From the NCBI RefSeq assembly GCF_004346035.1, contig NZ_SLZN01000001.1:186001-250000 (forward strand): DNA of 64,000 nucleotides, written 5' to 3'. Shown here piece after piece: positions 26,090-36,531 of the stretch; position 1 is the first letter of the stretch; the number at the start of each line of letters is the position of its first letter. Below the pieces are notes generated by a model. That model saw only the letters and a program-made list of their open reading frames with translations, was not told the DNA's origin and did no database searches. This stretch comes from Acidomonas methanolica (GTDB lineage Bacteria; Pseudomonadota; Alphaproteobacteria; Acetobacterales; Acetobacteraceae). The position numbers and the translations under genes are program-made.

Positions 26090-28111
26090 TTAATGTAATT
26101 TGTCAGCTTCCATATCCGACTCGTCGGCAAAATCCGCATCCAACGGCGCAAACTCCAGATCAGGGGCTTCGTCGCCTCCGCCGAAACGGGTCACACCGTC
26201 ATCTTCCGCCGACCGCGCAAGAACCAAGGCTTCGGGCGGCAATCCATAATCGTCCAGCGACTGATCCTGTATCTCTCCCAGCCTGGCGTCGGGAAACGCG
26301 GCGAGCAAGGCGCGAACCAGCGGATGACGGCGAATTTCCTCACGCCGCAACTCGATCACTTCCGCCCCTTGTTCGTCCAGAGTCGGCTCGCCCGCCGCCT
26401 GAGAGGGAGTGATATGAAAATGGCCGGGAAAATGCCGCTCCAGCAGAGCCTGCAACCGGATTTCCAGACGCTGCGGCGCACCGGGCCCGACCCTGATTTC
26501 CACCTCCGGCGGCGCGAAACGGACCAGATGCACCGAATGCCGCAAATGCCCATGCAACATGGGTTCGCGCACGGATTTCACGAACGCCACCATTTCACGC
26601 CACGAACGCGGCGGGACTGGCGTCTCATCGGTTTCGCCGGCCGGTGCGCGCAAAGGCGGCGCCAGTTCCGGCAGGGGCGCGATCTGCGGAATGGCGTCAG
26701 GAAGCACCATTCCACCATTGGCGACGAGCTTCAGCGCCGCTCGCGGGCGGTCATCGGAATCGGAATGCCCCGTCGGCAGCGAAAGATGCGCGGACACGAG
26801 CGCCCCCTCGCCGCCGCGCGCGGTTCCATCGCTCACGCCGCCACCCGCGCCGCCCTGACGGATTTCGCGAATGATCTCGTCCGGCGTCGGCAGAACGCTT
26901 GCATGACACAAGCGCAACAGCACCATTTCAGCCGCGCCGCGCCGGTCGGGCGCGCTCTCGATTTCGCCGACCCCTTTCAGCAATATCTGCCAGGCCCGCC
27001 CGAGAGCCGCCACCGGCAGCCGGTCCGCGAACTGCGCGCCGCGCCTGCGTTCGGATTCCGGCAAGTCCCGACTTTCCCGCAACGCGGGCAACGCCTTCAG
27101 GCGCGACACCGTGTGCAGCAACTCCAGCAGGTCCGTCAGGAGCAGGCCGAGATCGGCGCCGCGCTCATGCGCCTCCCCGCTGATCTCCAGCGCTCGGCCC
27201 GGCTGACCTCCCATTATCGCTTCGAACAGGTCGAAGACCATGCCGCGATCGGCCAGCCCCAGCATGTCGGAGACAAGATCCGCCCCGACGCTTTCCGTGC
27301 CTTCCCCTTGTGCAATGGCCTGATCCAGCAAAGAGAGCCCGTCACGCACCGATCCGTCCGCGGCCCGCGCGATCAGGGTCAGCGCGTCCTCGGTGAAGCG
27401 CACGCCTTCCTGTTCCGCGATCCGTCCGAAATGACGGGCCAGTAGATCCTGCGGGATCCGACGCAGATCGAACCGCTGGCAGCGCGAGAGGACCGTGACC
27501 GGCACCTTGCGAAGTTCCGTGGTCGCGAAAATGAACGTCACCTGAGCGGGTGGCTCTTCCAGCGTCTTGAGCAATGCGTTGAACGCGTTGCGGGACAACA
27601 TATGGACTTCATCGATGATGAAGACCTTCATCCGCGCCTGCATGGGGCGAAAACGCGTGGCTTCGATGATTTCCCGAACGTCGTCAACGCCGGTGCGGGA
27701 GGCCGCGTCCATTTCCAGCACGTCCGGATGACGATCGGCGAGAATGGCCACGCAGTTCGGGCAGACGCCACAGGGATCGGCGGTCGGGCCGCCTTTTCCG
27801 TCCACTCCGACGCAGTTGAGCGCGCGCGCGATGATTCGAGCCGTGGTCGTCTTGCCCACGCCGCGCACGCCTGTCAGCATGAATGCGTGCGCCACGCGTC
27901 CAAGCTCGAACGCACGACGCAAAATCCGGACCGTCGCCTCCTGGCCGATCAGATCATCCAGGCGTGTCGGTCGATATTTGCGCGCAAGAACGCGATAGGG
28001 CTTTGCCTCCACCACCGGCGTGACGGGAGCCTCGTCGAAGAATCCGCCGCCCTCCGCGAGCGGGAGCGGCATCTCGTGGTCGTCTTCCGTATCATCCATC
28101 CGACCGCTCAT
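26090..28111 (-). CDS. dnaX: DNA polymerase III subunit gamma/tau
   Basis: The 673-residue clamp-loader ATPase contains [18 protein letters not shown], Walker A in [14 protein letters not shown], a zinc module around CGVCPNC, the DEVH Walker B sequence ([25 protein letters not shown]), and sensor 1/SRC near [11 protein letters not shown]. The C-terminal tau region ends in an acidic tail. It is followed by ybaB and recR in the same direction and preceded by the SRP RNA gene. No A-rich slippery site for a short gamma product was checked exhaustively. Confidence 0.96.
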   Translation of the reverse strand: MSGRMDDTEDDHEMPLPLAEGGGFFDEAPVTPVVEAKPYRVLARKYRPTRLDDLIGQEATVRILRRAFELGRVAHAFMLTGVRGVGKTTTARIIARALNCVGVDGKGGPTADPCGVCPNCVAILADRHPDVLEMDAASRTGVDDVREIIEATRFRPMQARMKVFIIDEVHMLSRNAFNALLKTLEEPPAQVTFIFATTELRKVPVTVLSRCQRFDLRRIPQDLLARHFGRIAEQEGVRFTEDALTLIARAADGSVRDGLSLLDQAIAQGEGTESVGADLVSDMLGLADRGMVFDLFEAIMGGQPGRALEISGEAHERGADLGLLLTDLLELLHTVSRLKALPALRESRDLPESERRRGAQFADRLPVAALGRAWQILLKGVGEIESAPDRRGAAEMVLLRLCHASVLPTPDEIIREIRQGGAGGGVSDGTARGGEGALVSAHLSLPTGHSDSDDRPRAALKLVANGGMVLPDAIPQIAPLPELAPPLRAPAGETDETPVPPRSWREMVAFVKSVREPMLHGHLRHSVHLVRFAPPEVEIRVGPGAPQRLEIRLQALLERHFPGHFHITPSQAAGEPTLDEQGAEVIELRREEIRRHPLVRALLAAFPDARLGEIQDQSLDDYGLPPEALVLARSAEDDGVTRFGGGDEAPDLEFAPLDADFADESDMEADKLH

Positions 28112-28142
28112 CTAACGGGATGATAAAAGCAGATTTTCGGGA

Positions 28143-28244
28143 GGTGGGAGACCGAACACATGACCCGGGCAAAACTCACTGCGGCTGCTTCCTTCCGGAC
28201 CTGACCGGATTCGCAAGACGCCCGTCCAAGGCCGATCTCCCGCC
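28143..28244 (-). ncRNA. ffs: Signal recognition particle RNA, small (4.5S) type
   Basis: The minus strand carries the universal SRP domain IV sequence, GGTCAGGTCCGGAAGG then AAGCAGCC. The flanks pair: GGCGGGAGA at the 5' end (near 28244) with TCTCCCACC at the 3' end (near 28143). This makes a hairpin of about 102 nt, the usual alphaproteobacterial size. It lies between ggt and dnaX, co-oriented with dnaX; an ffs-dnaX neighbourhood is common. Exact ends are estimated from the terminal stem. Confidence 0.94.
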
Positions 28245-28300
28245 GGATGCTTAACACCATTCCCCCGCCCTCACGCAAGAGGGGAGATGCATTTTCCCGC

Positions 28301-30124
28301 TCAGAACCCTCGCGCCGAACCGCCGCCATGACGCCGATCGAACCCGCCATACAACACCTCGGTCAGAGGCGCGGAAGGGCTGGAGCGCCGATCGGGGCGC
28401 ACTGCGAAAATCCCTTCCGCACTGCCCCAGGGCTTGTGAAGCGTGATCTGATACCCTTCCCGCTGGAGGCCGGCAGTCACCGTGTCATCCAGCGCGCCGA
28501 GTTCCGCTTCCACCGGCGCGGGCTTCCATTGCTCATGGATTCGCGGCAGGTCGATGGCCTGCTGAATATTCATGCCTCCGTCGACGACGCCAAGAATCAC
28601 AGCCAGTGTGATGGTCGGAATACGCGATCCGCCCGGGCTGCCGATCACCATCACCGTCCGGCCATCGCGGGACAGAATGGTCGGCGTCATCGATGAAAGC
28701 GGCGTCTTGCCCGGCGCGACGGCGTTGGCTTTCGAGCCCACGATGCCGAACATGTTCGGCACGCCCGGCTTGGTGGAAAAATCATCCATCTCGTCATTCA
28801 GGAAGAAGCCGGTCGGACCGCCCATGACCCCCGCCCCGAACCAGCCATTGAGCGTATAGGTGACGGAAACCGCCATGCCCTTTCCGTCCATGACGGAAAA
28901 CTGTGTCGTCTCGTGCTTCTCGGGCTCTCCGGCGGATGGCTGCGCATCCCCGTAATGCGGCGCCGCCTGATCCAGGACGAGCGCATCGGAAGGGATGGCC
29001 CTGTCGGCAGGAATGGCGGCGCGGATCGCGGCCGCATAGCCTGGATTTACCAGAAGCTCGACCGGGTCATGGACGAAGGCGGGATCGCCCAGGCCCCGCC
29101 GGTCCGAATAGGCATGACGCATCGCCTCGATCTGGTCATGCGCGCCCGCAACGCTCCGCAGACCGAGATGTTCGAGATCATACCCCGAGAGAATATTGAG
29201 CATCTCGCACAATGCGACACCACCTCCGCTGGGCGGAGGAGCCGTTTCGACCAGATAGCCGCGATAGACGCACTGAAGCGGCTTCAACTGCCGCGTCTTA
29301 TATGCCGCGAAATCCGCCATCTGGAGAATCCCGCCCCCCTGCCGGCTTGCGGCGACGACGGCACGGGCGATCGGCCCGTCATAGAAAGCCCTTGCTCCGT
29401 TCGCTGCAATCAGCTCCAGAGTATGGGCGAGATCCGTCTGCACCAGCCTTTCGCCGGCCTGAAACGGCGTACCATCAGGGTGAAGAAAGATCTTCCGGGC
29501 ATACGGGTCCTGAGCGAACGCGCTGGTGCTGGTATGAAGCAGTTCGACATCCGCCTCGTTCACCACGAAACCGTCGCGCGCCAACGCGATCGCGGGTGCC
29601 ATGACTTTCTCGCGCGAAAGTTTGCCCCAGCGGGCATGAATCAACTCCATCCCGGCGACCGTTCCCGGCACCGCGACCGCCTTCCAGCCCTTGATCGAGA
29701 GGCGGGGAATGACATTGCCCTGCGCATCCTGGTACATGGTTGGCGTGGCGGCAAGCGGAGCATGTTCGCGGAAATCGATGAACGCGCTCTCGCCATTCGG
29801 CATGCGGAGGGTCATGAACCCCCCACCCCCGAGATTGCCCGCCGCCGGGTAGACAACCGCCAACGCATAGGCGACGGCGACGGCGGCATCCACGGCGTTG
29901 CCGCCTTCCTGCATGACGCGCACCCCGACATCCGTCGCCAGATGCTGGGCCGTCGCCACCATGCCGTGCCGACCCATGGCTGGGGGCAGCGGCTGCAAAT
30001 GCGTAACGGACGCGCCGAAAGCCAGCGGATCATGGGCGCTGCTCAGCGCCGGAGCGGCATGGGCGGACGGAAAAGCGAGAACGGCGGCGGAAAGAACAAT
30101 CCCCACGAGGCATGGTTTGAGCAT
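28301..30124 (-). CDS. ggt: Gamma-glutamyltransferase, secreted
   Basis: The protein cleaves gamma-glutamyl bonds such as that of glutathione, normally in the periplasm. It has a Sec signal peptide (MLKPCLVGIVLSAAVLAFPSAHA), a large-subunit region with GMVATAQHLATDVGVRVMQEGGNAVDAAVA, and the autoprocessing site at the Thr of HETTQFSVMD that becomes the N-terminal nucleophile of the small subunit. GSPGGSRIPT follows downstream. Length (607 residues) is typical. I chose the ATG at 30124, one base after the map stop, because it gives a normal signal peptide; starts at 30139 and 30154 overlap map. Confidence 0.94.
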   Translation of the reverse strand: MLKPCLVGIVLSAAVLAFPSAHAAPALSSAHDPLAFGASVTHLQPLPPAMGRHGMVATAQHLATDVGVRVMQEGGNAVDAAVAVAYALAVVYPAAGNLGGGGFMTLRMPNGESAFIDFREHAPLAATPTMYQDAQGNVIPRLSIKGWKAVAVPGTVAGMELIHARWGKLSREKVMAPAIALARDGFVVNEADVELLHTSTSAFAQDPYARKIFLHPDGTPFQAGERLVQTDLAHTLELIAANGARAFYDGPIARAVVAASRQGGGILQMADFAAYKTRQLKPLQCVYRGYLVETAPPPSGGGVALCEMLNILSGYDLEHLGLRSVAGAHDQIEAMRHAYSDRRGLGDPAFVHDPVELLVNPGYAAAIRAAIPADRAIPSDALVLDQAAPHYGDAQPSAGEPEKHETTQFSVMDGKGMAVSVTYTLNGWFGAGVMGGPTGFFLNDEMDDFSTKPGVPNMFGIVGSKANAVAPGKTPLSSMTPTILSRDGRTVMVIGSPGGSRIPTITLAVILGVVDGGMNIQQAIDLPRIHEQWKPAPVEAELGALDDTVTAGLQREGYQITLHKPWGSAEGIFAVRPDRRSSPSAPLTEVLYGGFDRRHGGGSARGF

Positions 30125-30125
30125 C

Positions 30126-30932
30126 TCAGACAACACCATAGGGAGGCTGGTCATATCCGGCGGGCGACAAGGTAAAAATCTCGCATCCTTCCTTCGTCAC
30201 GCCGATCATATGTTCGAACTGCGCCGAAAGTGAACGATCGCGCGTCACCGCGGTCCAGCCGTCATCCAGTATCTTCACGTCGGGACGTCCCAGATTCAGC
30301 ATCGGCTCGATCGTGAACACCATCCCTTCCCGCAGCACCACGCCATGGCCGGGCGTACCGTAATGGAGGACATTCGGCGCGGCATGGAAGCTGCGTCCGA
30401 TCCCGTGACCACAGAAATCCCTCACCACGGAGAGGCGGCGCGACTCGGCGAACGTCTCGATCGCATGGCCGACATCGCCCAGGGTGCGACCGGGCTTGAC
30501 CTGGTTGATCCCGATCATCAGCGACTCGTATGTCGCCTCCACCAGCAACCGCGCCTTGCGCGCCACCTCTCCCACCAGAAACATGCGGGAGGTATCACCA
30601 TACCAGCCATCGAGGATCGAGGTGACGTCGATATTGACGATGTCGCCCTCGGCCAGCTTCCGATCGCCGGGAATACCGTGGCAAACGACATGATTGACGG
30701 AAATACAACAGGCTTTCGGATATCCCCGATACCCGAGCGGGGCCGGAACGGCTCCTTTCCCGAGCGTGTATTCATGAATGAGACGGTCGAGTTCCCCAGT
30801 CGTCACGCCGGGCCGAACATAAGGCGTGATCATGTCGAGCGTTTCAGCCGCAAGCTGTCCCGCCGATTTCAGACCAGAAAAATCTTCTGGGGTGTAGAGA
30901 ACGATGCCGTTCTCACCCGTCTCCGCATCCAT
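30126..30932 (-). CDS. map: Methionine aminopeptidase, type I
   Basis: Map removes the initiator methionine. The 268-residue protein has the pita-bread fold signature and the metal ligands: HGIPGDRKLAEGDIVNIDVT with the first Asp, DGWYGDTSRMF with the second, HGIGRSFHAAPNVLHYG with a metal-binding His, and FTIEPML with Glu. The start at 30932 has AAGG about 9 nt upstream. The stop is one base from the ggt start, so the two may be translated in a coupled way. Confidence 0.96.
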   Translation of the reverse strand: MDAETGENGIVLYTPEDFSGLKSAGQLAAETLDMITPYVRPGVTTGELDRLIHEYTLGKGAVPAPLGYRGYPKACCISVNHVVCHGIPGDRKLAEGDIVNIDVTSILDGWYGDTSRMFLVGEVARKARLLVEATYESLMIGINQVKPGRTLGDVGHAIETFAESRRLSVVRDFCGHGIGRSFHAAPNVLHYGTPGHGVVLREGMVFTIEPMLNLGRPDVKILDDGWTAVTRDRSLSAQFEHMIGVTKEGCEIFTLSPAGYDQPPYGVV

Positions 30933-31048
30933 ACCGCATACCTTTCTCACACTCGCTCCCGCTCGGCGGGGAAGAATATGCAAGCGAAAATGAGCCCTCC
31001 CCCGTCAGGGAGCAAGTCTCTTATCCCTGCAATCCGCCGCCAAAGAAC

Positions 31049-32233
31049 TTAGCCGGGATGACGCGAGGTCTTTTTCCGGGAGCTGTGTCCGACCGCGAGG
31101 AACCGCGCCTTGGTCCGATGAAGCGCCACCACCGGGATCACATGCCGCGTCCCATGGGCGACCGCCGCATATCGCCGGGGCCCGGATGGAGCCTCGGCGA
31201 CCTCAACCGGGGCGCTGGCCGATATTTTGCCGGATGACGCAACCAGAACCGTGCGGCCATGAGCATGACGGCGACCATTGCTCTTCACGCGGGCAAGCAC
31301 GATCGCGCCGGCGCCGTGCCGATGATGGCGACTGCCGCCGGCGACCATGAGCGGCGCCATCGGAGCGATACCTTCATCGGAAAAGCCCTGATCCATCAAG
31401 GCCGTCATGACCTGGCTGCGTTGGGGATTCGATCTGGCGCCCAGAACCACGCCAATCAGCCGCACATTGTCATGCATCGCCGACGTCACGAGATTATGCC
31501 CCGCGAGGTCGGTATAGCCCGTCTTCAGCCCGTCCGCGCCGGCATAGGTCTTGAGCATCGGATCATGATTCGGAACCATCCGGCCATGAAACCTGAAATA
31601 CGGCACGCCGAAATAGTGATAATATTCCGGAAACTCCGTGATCAGGTGACGGGCCAGCACGGCGAGATCCCGCGCCGTCGTGACCTGATCGGGATCGGGC
31701 AGGCCGGACGCATTGCGGAACGTCGTGTTCGCCATCCCCAGCGCCCTGGCCTGTGCCGTCATGATATTGGCGAAACGGACCTCGTCCCCGCCCCCGAGGA
31801 ATTCCCCCAACGCGCACGCCGCATCGTTGGCGGACTTCGTCACCAGCGCGAGAACGGCCTGCTCGACCGTGAAATGCGTGCCGGGAACGAGCCCGAGCTT
31901 GGAAGGGGCCATCGTCGCCGCATGAATGGACACCGGAACCACCGAATCCATCGTGATCTGCCCGGCGCGCAGGGCCTTGAACGCGATATAGAGCGTCATC
32001 AGTTTCGTCAGGGACGCGGGATAGCGCTGAAGATCCGCATCGTTCTGCGAAAGCACCGCGCCGGAATTGACGTCCATCACGAGACTGCTGAGATGACCGA
32101 CATACTGGGCATGCGCCGACGTCGCCGCAACCATCCCGCTTATCAGACTTCCCGCCGCCATGACAAAGGCGATGCGGCGAACCGGGATCACACTCTGGCC
32201 GGACGCGACGCGTTCACGGAACGGACGATGCAT
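31049..32233 (-). CDS. D-alanyl-D-alanine carboxypeptidase (low-molecular-weight PBP)
   Basis: A secreted penicillin-binding protein of the S11 family that trims peptidoglycan pentapeptides. It has an N-terminal signal segment ending ATSAHA and the three active-site motifs: ASLTK (SxxK), KSANDAA (SxN) and LKTGYT (KTG). The 394-residue protein ends in a basic tail rich in Arg, His and Lys, without an obvious amphipathic anchor. Upstream is the divergent clpS gene. The family also includes PbpG-like endopeptidases, so carboxypeptidase activity is inferred. Confidence 0.9.
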   Translation of the reverse strand: MHRPFRERVASGQSVIPVRRIAFVMAAGSLISGMVAATSAHAQYVGHLSSLVMDVNSGAVLSQNDADLQRYPASLTKLMTLYIAFKALRAGQITMDSVVPVSIHAATMAPSKLGLVPGTHFTVEQAVLALVTKSANDAACALGEFLGGGDEVRFANIMTAQARALGMANTTFRNASGLPDPDQVTTARDLAVLARHLITEFPEYYHYFGVPYFRFHGRMVPNHDPMLKTYAGADGLKTGYTDLAGHNLVTSAMHDNVRLIGVVLGARSNPQRSQVMTALMDQGFSDEGIAPMAPLMVAGGSRHHRHGAGAIVLARVKSNGRRHAHGRTVLVASSGKISASAPVEVAEAPSGPRRYAAVAHGTRHVIPVVALHRTKARFLAVGHSSRKKTSRHPG

Positions 32234-32385
32234 CAGTGCAATGACCTTTCAACTCTCGTCCCGCCATCATAAACAGGAGAAATTCATATCGTCCATAGAG
32301 TTATGGCAGAACTATGTTAACAGATCGTATGCGCGCCCCATAATCGAGTCGTGAAGCCCCTTTTTTCGTCTCCTCCCCATCCTAT

Positions 32386-32826
32386 ATGATGCCCGTCATG
32401 CTCGTCACTCCGCACAGATTTCCAGAGATCGACGCCGTTTCGCCCATGCGCAGCCATGATGCGGACGGCATTCGGGCTGCGCAGGCCATACCTCCCGGCT
32501 CCGCGGGAGACGACGACGGAAATGACGGGCAGATCAACACCAACGTCGTCGTCAAGCCGCGCCCCCGCACGCGGCGGCCCGCCATGTACAAGGTTTTGAT
32601 GCTCAACGACGATTACACGCCGATGGAATTCGTCGTCCATGTGCTGGAGCGGTTCTTCCACAAGTCAAGGGAGGAGGCGACCAACATCATGCTGCATGTG
32701 CATAAGCGCGGCGTCGGCGTCTGCGGCGTGTTCACCTACGAGGTGGCGGAAAGCAAGGTCACGCAGGTGATGGATCTGGCGCGCCAGAACCAGCACCCGC
32801 TTCAGTGTACGATCGAGAAAGCCTGA
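32386..32826 (+). CDS. clpS: ATP-dependent Clp protease adapter ClpS
   Basis: ClpS delivers N-degron substrates to ClpA. The C-terminal core has [24 protein letters not shown], the N-end residue-binding Asn-Asp region, followed by [20 protein letters not shown] and a C-terminal [10 protein letters not shown]. An acidic N-terminal extension of about 65 residues comes first. The start is uncertain: ATGs at 32386, 32389, 32398 and 32446 are in frame and none has a good ribosome-binding site. clpA follows 198 bp downstream. Confidence 0.93.
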   Translation: MMPVMLVTPHRFPEIDAVSPMRSHDADGIRAAQAIPPGSAGDDDGNDGQINTNVVVKPRPRTRRPAMYKVLMLNDDYTPMEFVVHVLERFFHKSREEATNIMLHVHKRGVGVCGVFTYEVAESKVTQVMDLARQNQHPLQCTIEKA

Positions 32827-32918
32827 GCGGCCACGCATCCCGGCCACTTTCACAAGCCTCTTTCATTCGTCCTCATCCATCCCCACCTTGTTCCCTCTGC
32901 GTTTTTACTTTTTTGCGC

Positions 32919-32936
32919 TGGCGCATCCGTGCGCCA
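32919..32936. other. Perfect hairpin between clpS and clpA
   Basis: TGGCGCA-TCCG-TGCGCCA has 7-bp perfect arms around a 4-nt loop. It sits about 90 bp after clpS and 90 bp before clpA. No T tract follows in the plus direction, so it is not an ordinary intrinsic terminator. It could affect mRNA stability or partial uncoupling of the two genes. Confidence 0.55.
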
Positions 32937-33024
32937 CGCGACAAGATGACGCTATCGGGAAATTGGCCCCCTACCGTCTCTTTCCCTTCGGGAATGGCCG
33001 GGCGGCCTGAGAGGAGCGCATATC

Positions 33025-35361
33025 ATGTTGTCTCGCACGCTCGAACAAACGCTCCACCGCGCTCTGACACTGGCAGGTGAGCGCCGCCACGAATACGCGA
33101 CGCTCGAACATCTCCTGCTGGCCCTGACCGAGGACAACGACACCGTCACGGTCTTCAAGGCCTGCGGCATCGATCTTGACAAGCTCCGGGCGGATCTCAC
33201 CGAATTTCTCGACAAGGATCTCGCGGGACTCGCCGCCGATCGTCCCAACGAGCCGAAGCCGACAGCCGCTTTCCAGCGCGTGATTCAGCGCGCGGCCATC
33301 CATGTCCAGTCCACCGGTCGGGACGAGGTGACGGGGGCGAACGTCCTTGTGGCGCTCTTCGCCGAGCGCGAGAGTCACGCCGTCTATTATCTCCAGCTCC
33401 AGGACATGACCCGGCTGGATGCTGTGAACTTCATTTCTCACGGAATCGCGAAAGCGCCGGACCGCACCAGCCGCCGTCCGACGGCGGCCGCCTCGCGCGA
33501 AAGCGGCGATACGGAACGGGAGGAAAAGAGCAAGGGCGGCAAGACCCAGGAAGCGCTGGCCACGTATTGCGTCAATCTCAACACACGCGCCGAGGAAGGG
33601 AAGATCGATCCCCTTATCGGCCGCGATGCCGAGATCGAACGCACCATCCAGATTCTCTGCCGCCGCACCAAGAACAATCCGCTCTATGTCGGCGATCCGG
33701 GCGTCGGCAAGACGGCAATCGCGGAAGGGCTTGCGAAACGGATCGTCGAAGGCGACGTGCCGGAAGTGCTGCTCAAGAGCACGATCTATGCGCTCGACAT
33801 GGGGTCCCTGCTGGCCGGAACCCGCTACCGGGGCGATTTCGAGGAACGCCTCAAGGCGATCGTCACCGAGCTCGACCAGACGCCGGGCGGGATTCTCTTC
33901 ATCGACGAGATTCACACCGTGATCGGCGCGGGCGCGACCTCGGGCGGCGCGATGGACGCCTCCAATCTCCTCAAGCCGGCCCTCGCCGCTGGAACGCTTC
34001 GCTGCATTGGCTCGACCACCTACAAGGAATTCCGGCAGCATTTCGAAAAGGATCGGGCGCTCGTGCGCCGCTTCCAGAAGATCGACGTGCCGGAGCCTTC
34101 ACTGGAAGACACGATCAAGATTCTGCGCGGACTCAAGGTGAATTACGAGCGTCATCACAAGGTGCGCTACACGGAGGAGGCGCTGCGCGGTGCGGTCGAA
34201 CTTTCGGCCAAATACATTCACGACCGTAAGCTGCCGGACAAGGCCATTGACATCATCGACGAGGTCGGCGCGTCGCGGATGCTGCAACCGGAGAACAGAC
34301 GACGCAAGACCGTGACGTTGAAGGACGTCGAGGATATCGTTGCCAAGATCGCGCGCATACCGCCCAAGAGCGTTTCCACTGACGACAAGGAGACCCTCAG
34401 GACCCTCGCTCGCGACCTCAGGAACATGGTGTTCGGCCAGGACCAGGCCATCGAGGCGCTCACCGCGGCGATCAAGCTGGCCCGCGCGGGTCTGCGCGAT
34501 CCCGAGAAGCCGATCGGCAACTACCTCTTTTCCGGCCCGACGGGCGTCGGCAAGACGGAAGTCGCCAAGCAACTCGCCGCCTCCCTGGGGATCGAGCTGA
34601 TCCGCTTCGACATGTCCGAATATATGGAGCGCCACTCCATCTCCCGGCTGATCGGCGCGCCGCCGGGTTATGTCGGCTTCGACCAGGGCGGTCTGCTGAC
34701 CGACGCCATCGACCAGCATCCGCACGCGGTCCTGCTGCTCGACGAGGTCGAGAAGGCGCATCCCGATCTTTATAATGTCCTGTTGCAGGTCATGGATCAC
34801 GGACGTCTGACGGACCATAACGGCAAGACGGTGGATTTCCGCAACGTCATTCTTATCATGACGACCAATGCCGGCGCCGCCGATCTGAGCAAGGAAGCGG
34901 TCGGATTCGGGCGCACGGTGCGTTCGGGAGACGACGAGGACGCCATCAAGCGTCTTTTCACGCCGGAATTCCGCAACCGGCTGGACGCGATCATCCCCTT
35001 CGCCAATCTCACGCCGGAAATCGTCGGTCAGGTGGTGGAGAAATTCATTCTCCAGCTCGAGGCGCAACTGGCCGACCGCCACGTCACCATCGAGATTTCC
35101 TCGGCAGCGAAGGAATGGCTGGCGGAGAAAGGATATGACCGGCTCTATGGCGCGCGCCCGCTGGGCCGCGTCATTCAGGAGCACATCAAGAAACCGCTCG
35201 CGGAGGAGCTGTTGTTCGGCAGGCTCGCCAGTGGCGGCGCGGTAAAGATCGGGCTGAAGAACAATGCGCTGGATTTCGATTTTATCGAAATGGGAGCGCA
35301 GAGCCAGAATGGCGATGAAGACAGCGACGAGCGCCGCCCGGAAGCAGCGAGCGACCGGTAA
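33025..35361 (+). CDS. clpA: ATP-dependent Clp protease ATPase subunit ClpA
   Basis: ClpA is the AAA+ unfoldase that feeds ClpP. The 778-residue protein has an N-terminal repeat domain ([28 protein letters not shown]), a first AAA domain with [16 protein letters not shown] (about residue 230) and [12 protein letters not shown], and a second with [17 protein letters not shown] (about residue 510), [16 protein letters not shown] and a C-terminal region typical of ClpA. It has GAGGAG about 8 nt before the ATG. Position after clpS matches the usual clpS-clpA pair. A terminator hairpin at 35389-35412 follows. Confidence 0.96.
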   Translation: MLSRTLEQTLHRALTLAGERRHEYATLEHLLLALTEDNDTVTVFKACGIDLDKLRADLTEFLDKDLAGLAADRPNEPKPTAAFQRVIQRAAIHVQSTGRDEVTGANVLVALFAERESHAVYYLQLQDMTRLDAVNFISHGIAKAPDRTSRRPTAAASRESGDTEREEKSKGGKTQEALATYCVNLNTRAEEGKIDPLIGRDAEIERTIQILCRRTKNNPLYVGDPGVGKTAIAEGLAKRIVEGDVPEVLLKSTIYALDMGSLLAGTRYRGDFEERLKAIVTELDQTPGGILFIDEIHTVIGAGATSGGAMDASNLLKPALAAGTLRCIGSTTYKEFRQHFEKDRALVRRFQKIDVPEPSLEDTIKILRGLKVNYERHHKVRYTEEALRGAVELSAKYIHDRKLPDKAIDIIDEVGASRMLQPENRRRKTVTLKDVEDIVAKIARIPPKSVSTDDKETLRTLARDLRNMVFGQDQAIEALTAAIKLARAGLRDPEKPIGNYLFSGPTGVGKTEVAKQLAASLGIELIRFDMSEYMERHSISRLIGAPPGYVGFDQGGLLTDAIDQHPHAVLLLDEVEKAHPDLYNVLLQVMDHGRLTDHNGKTVDFRNVILIMTTNAGAADLSKEAVGFGRTVRSGDDEDAIKRLFTPEFRNRLDAIIPFANLTPEIVGQVVEKFILQLEAQLADRHVTIEISSAAKEWLAEKGYDRLYGARPLGRVIQEHIKKPLAEELLFGRLASGGAVKIGLKNNALDFDFIEMGAQSQNGDEDSDERRPEAASDR

Positions 35362-35388
35362 ATAAAGACGGAAGTGAGTCGACGCTCA

Positions 35389-35412
35389 GGCAGGGGAAGC
35401 AATTCCCCTGCC
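35389..35412. terminator. Strong hairpin between clpA and the convergent DUF3465 gene
   Basis: GGCAGGGGAA-GCAA-TTCCCCTGCC is a perfect 10-bp stem with a 4-nt loop. It lies 27 bp after the clpA stop and 8 bp beyond the stop of the convergent minus-strand gene, so it can serve both. T-rich sequence follows only weakly on the plus side (GTTCGTTT). Confidence 0.7.
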
Positions 35413-35419
35413 GTTCGTT

Positions 35420-35881
35420 TCACTGATATGTAGCCCCATTGACGATGACGTAACCCGGCATCCCCCATTTGCGGCCAGTGCCATGGTGGGTCCAGTCGAT
35501 GCCTTGGCTGCGGTTGGAATCATAATAGTAGCGTCCGGCGACCTCGACCTTGTCCCCCACCTGAACCCACGGCCAGGCGGGAGCGTTCATGCGATCGAGA
35601 TCCGAGACGATCCGAATGGTTTGCCCCTGCCCGATCGTCAGATCGAAATATCCATGAACACCGCTATGACTGTGACGCGCACGCCATGTGACATGTGCGA
35701 CTATGCCACAAACATGTTCGGGAAGGTCGATGCCGGTCGGGCCACTCTGTTGCAGCTCCAGCCGATCGCGCAGGAATTTCCCGTTATCGCACTGGGCGGG
35801 CAGCCCCGTCTGTGCCATCGCAGGCAAAGCGTGCAGAGCGGCGGCAAGGACGAGAGCTTCGAACGTCCGGGCAAATTTCAT
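35420..35881 (-). CDS. DUF3465-family secreted protein
   Basis: A 153-residue protein with an N-terminal signal peptide (KFARTFEALVLAAALHALPAMA). The mature part has GIVAHVTWRARHSHSGVHGYFDLTIG and VQVGDKVEVAGRYYYDSNRSQGIDWTHHGTGR, closing with a short GYVIVNGATYQ. The IDWTHH block and surrounding strand pattern fit DUF3465, an OB-fold-like domain without an assigned function. The start at 35881 has GGAGAA 6 nt upstream. It is convergent with clpA and shares its terminator. Confidence 0.8.
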   Translation of the reverse strand: MKFARTFEALVLAAALHALPAMAQTGLPAQCDNGKFLRDRLELQQSGPTGIDLPEHVCGIVAHVTWRARHSHSGVHGYFDLTIGQGQTIRIVSDLDRMNAPAWPWVQVGDKVEVAGRYYYDSNRSQGIDWTHHGTGRKWGMPGYVIVNGATYQ

Positions 35882-36054
35882 CAAATCTTCTCCAGGGTTT
35901 CTTCGGCCTGACCGGGGCGCCTCAGTTTCCAGACGACTCTTTCAAACATTTGTTCGAGTGATTTTCCCGATCTCTGCTACGCTGCGTCAGCGGTCGCGCT
36001 CCCTGCGCGCCCGTCTCAATCCGGCCCATATGGCCTCAGACAGAGGAAGAGTCC

Positions 36055-36267
36055 ATGTCGTTTTCTATCGAGTCGAAGATCCGCGATATTCTGGCTGACG
36101 ATCAGGCCAAGGCTGCCGTCGAAAAGATTCTTCCCGGCTTTTCAAAGCATCCCCAGCTCGGCCTCGCGAAGAGCATGTCACTCAAGACCGTCGCCAAATA
36201 TTCGGGCGGCCTCATTACTGAAGAGGCCCTGAAGAAGATCGATGCTGAATTCCAGGCCATCGGTTGA
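36055..36267 (+). CDS. Small conserved hypothetical protein (70 aa)
   Basis: A 70-residue protein with AVEKILPGFSKHPQLGLAKSMSLKTVAKYSGG, a pattern I recall as a small helical module that also appears at the C-terminus of larger proteins. It is soluble and basic, without a signal peptide or cysteines. The start has AGAGGAAG about 6 nt upstream, which supports translation. It stands alone between the DUF3465 gene and tRNA-Thr. Function is unknown. Confidence 0.75.
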   Translation: MSFSIESKIRDILADDQAKAAVEKILPGFSKHPQLGLAKSMSLKTVAKYSGGLITEEALKKIDAEFQAIG

Positions 36268-36352
36268 AATAAACGACAACCACGCGTTTTGCGGCGAAGG
36301 CCTGAGGCCCGGGGAATTTTCCTGGACTCTAACAGAACCTGCCGGAAAATCC

Positions 36353-36427
<75 letters not shown>

Positions 36428-36489
36428 AACGCGGTGCGCGCTTCCTAGCTTTTCATGGGCGGAGCCGCAAGCCCTCCCATGCAAGTCGA

Positions 36490-36509
36490 GCGCCAAATAT
36501 TTTTGGCGC
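36490..36509. terminator. Palindromic hairpin downstream of dksA
   Basis: GCGCCAAA-TATT-TTTGGCGC has 8-bp perfect arms. It lies 23-42 bp past the dksA stop (minus strand) and upstream of tRNA-Thr on the same strand. There is no clear T tract, so termination is plausible but not certain. Confidence 0.45.
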
Positions 36510-36531
36510 CGATCTTCATTCACGCAGACAG

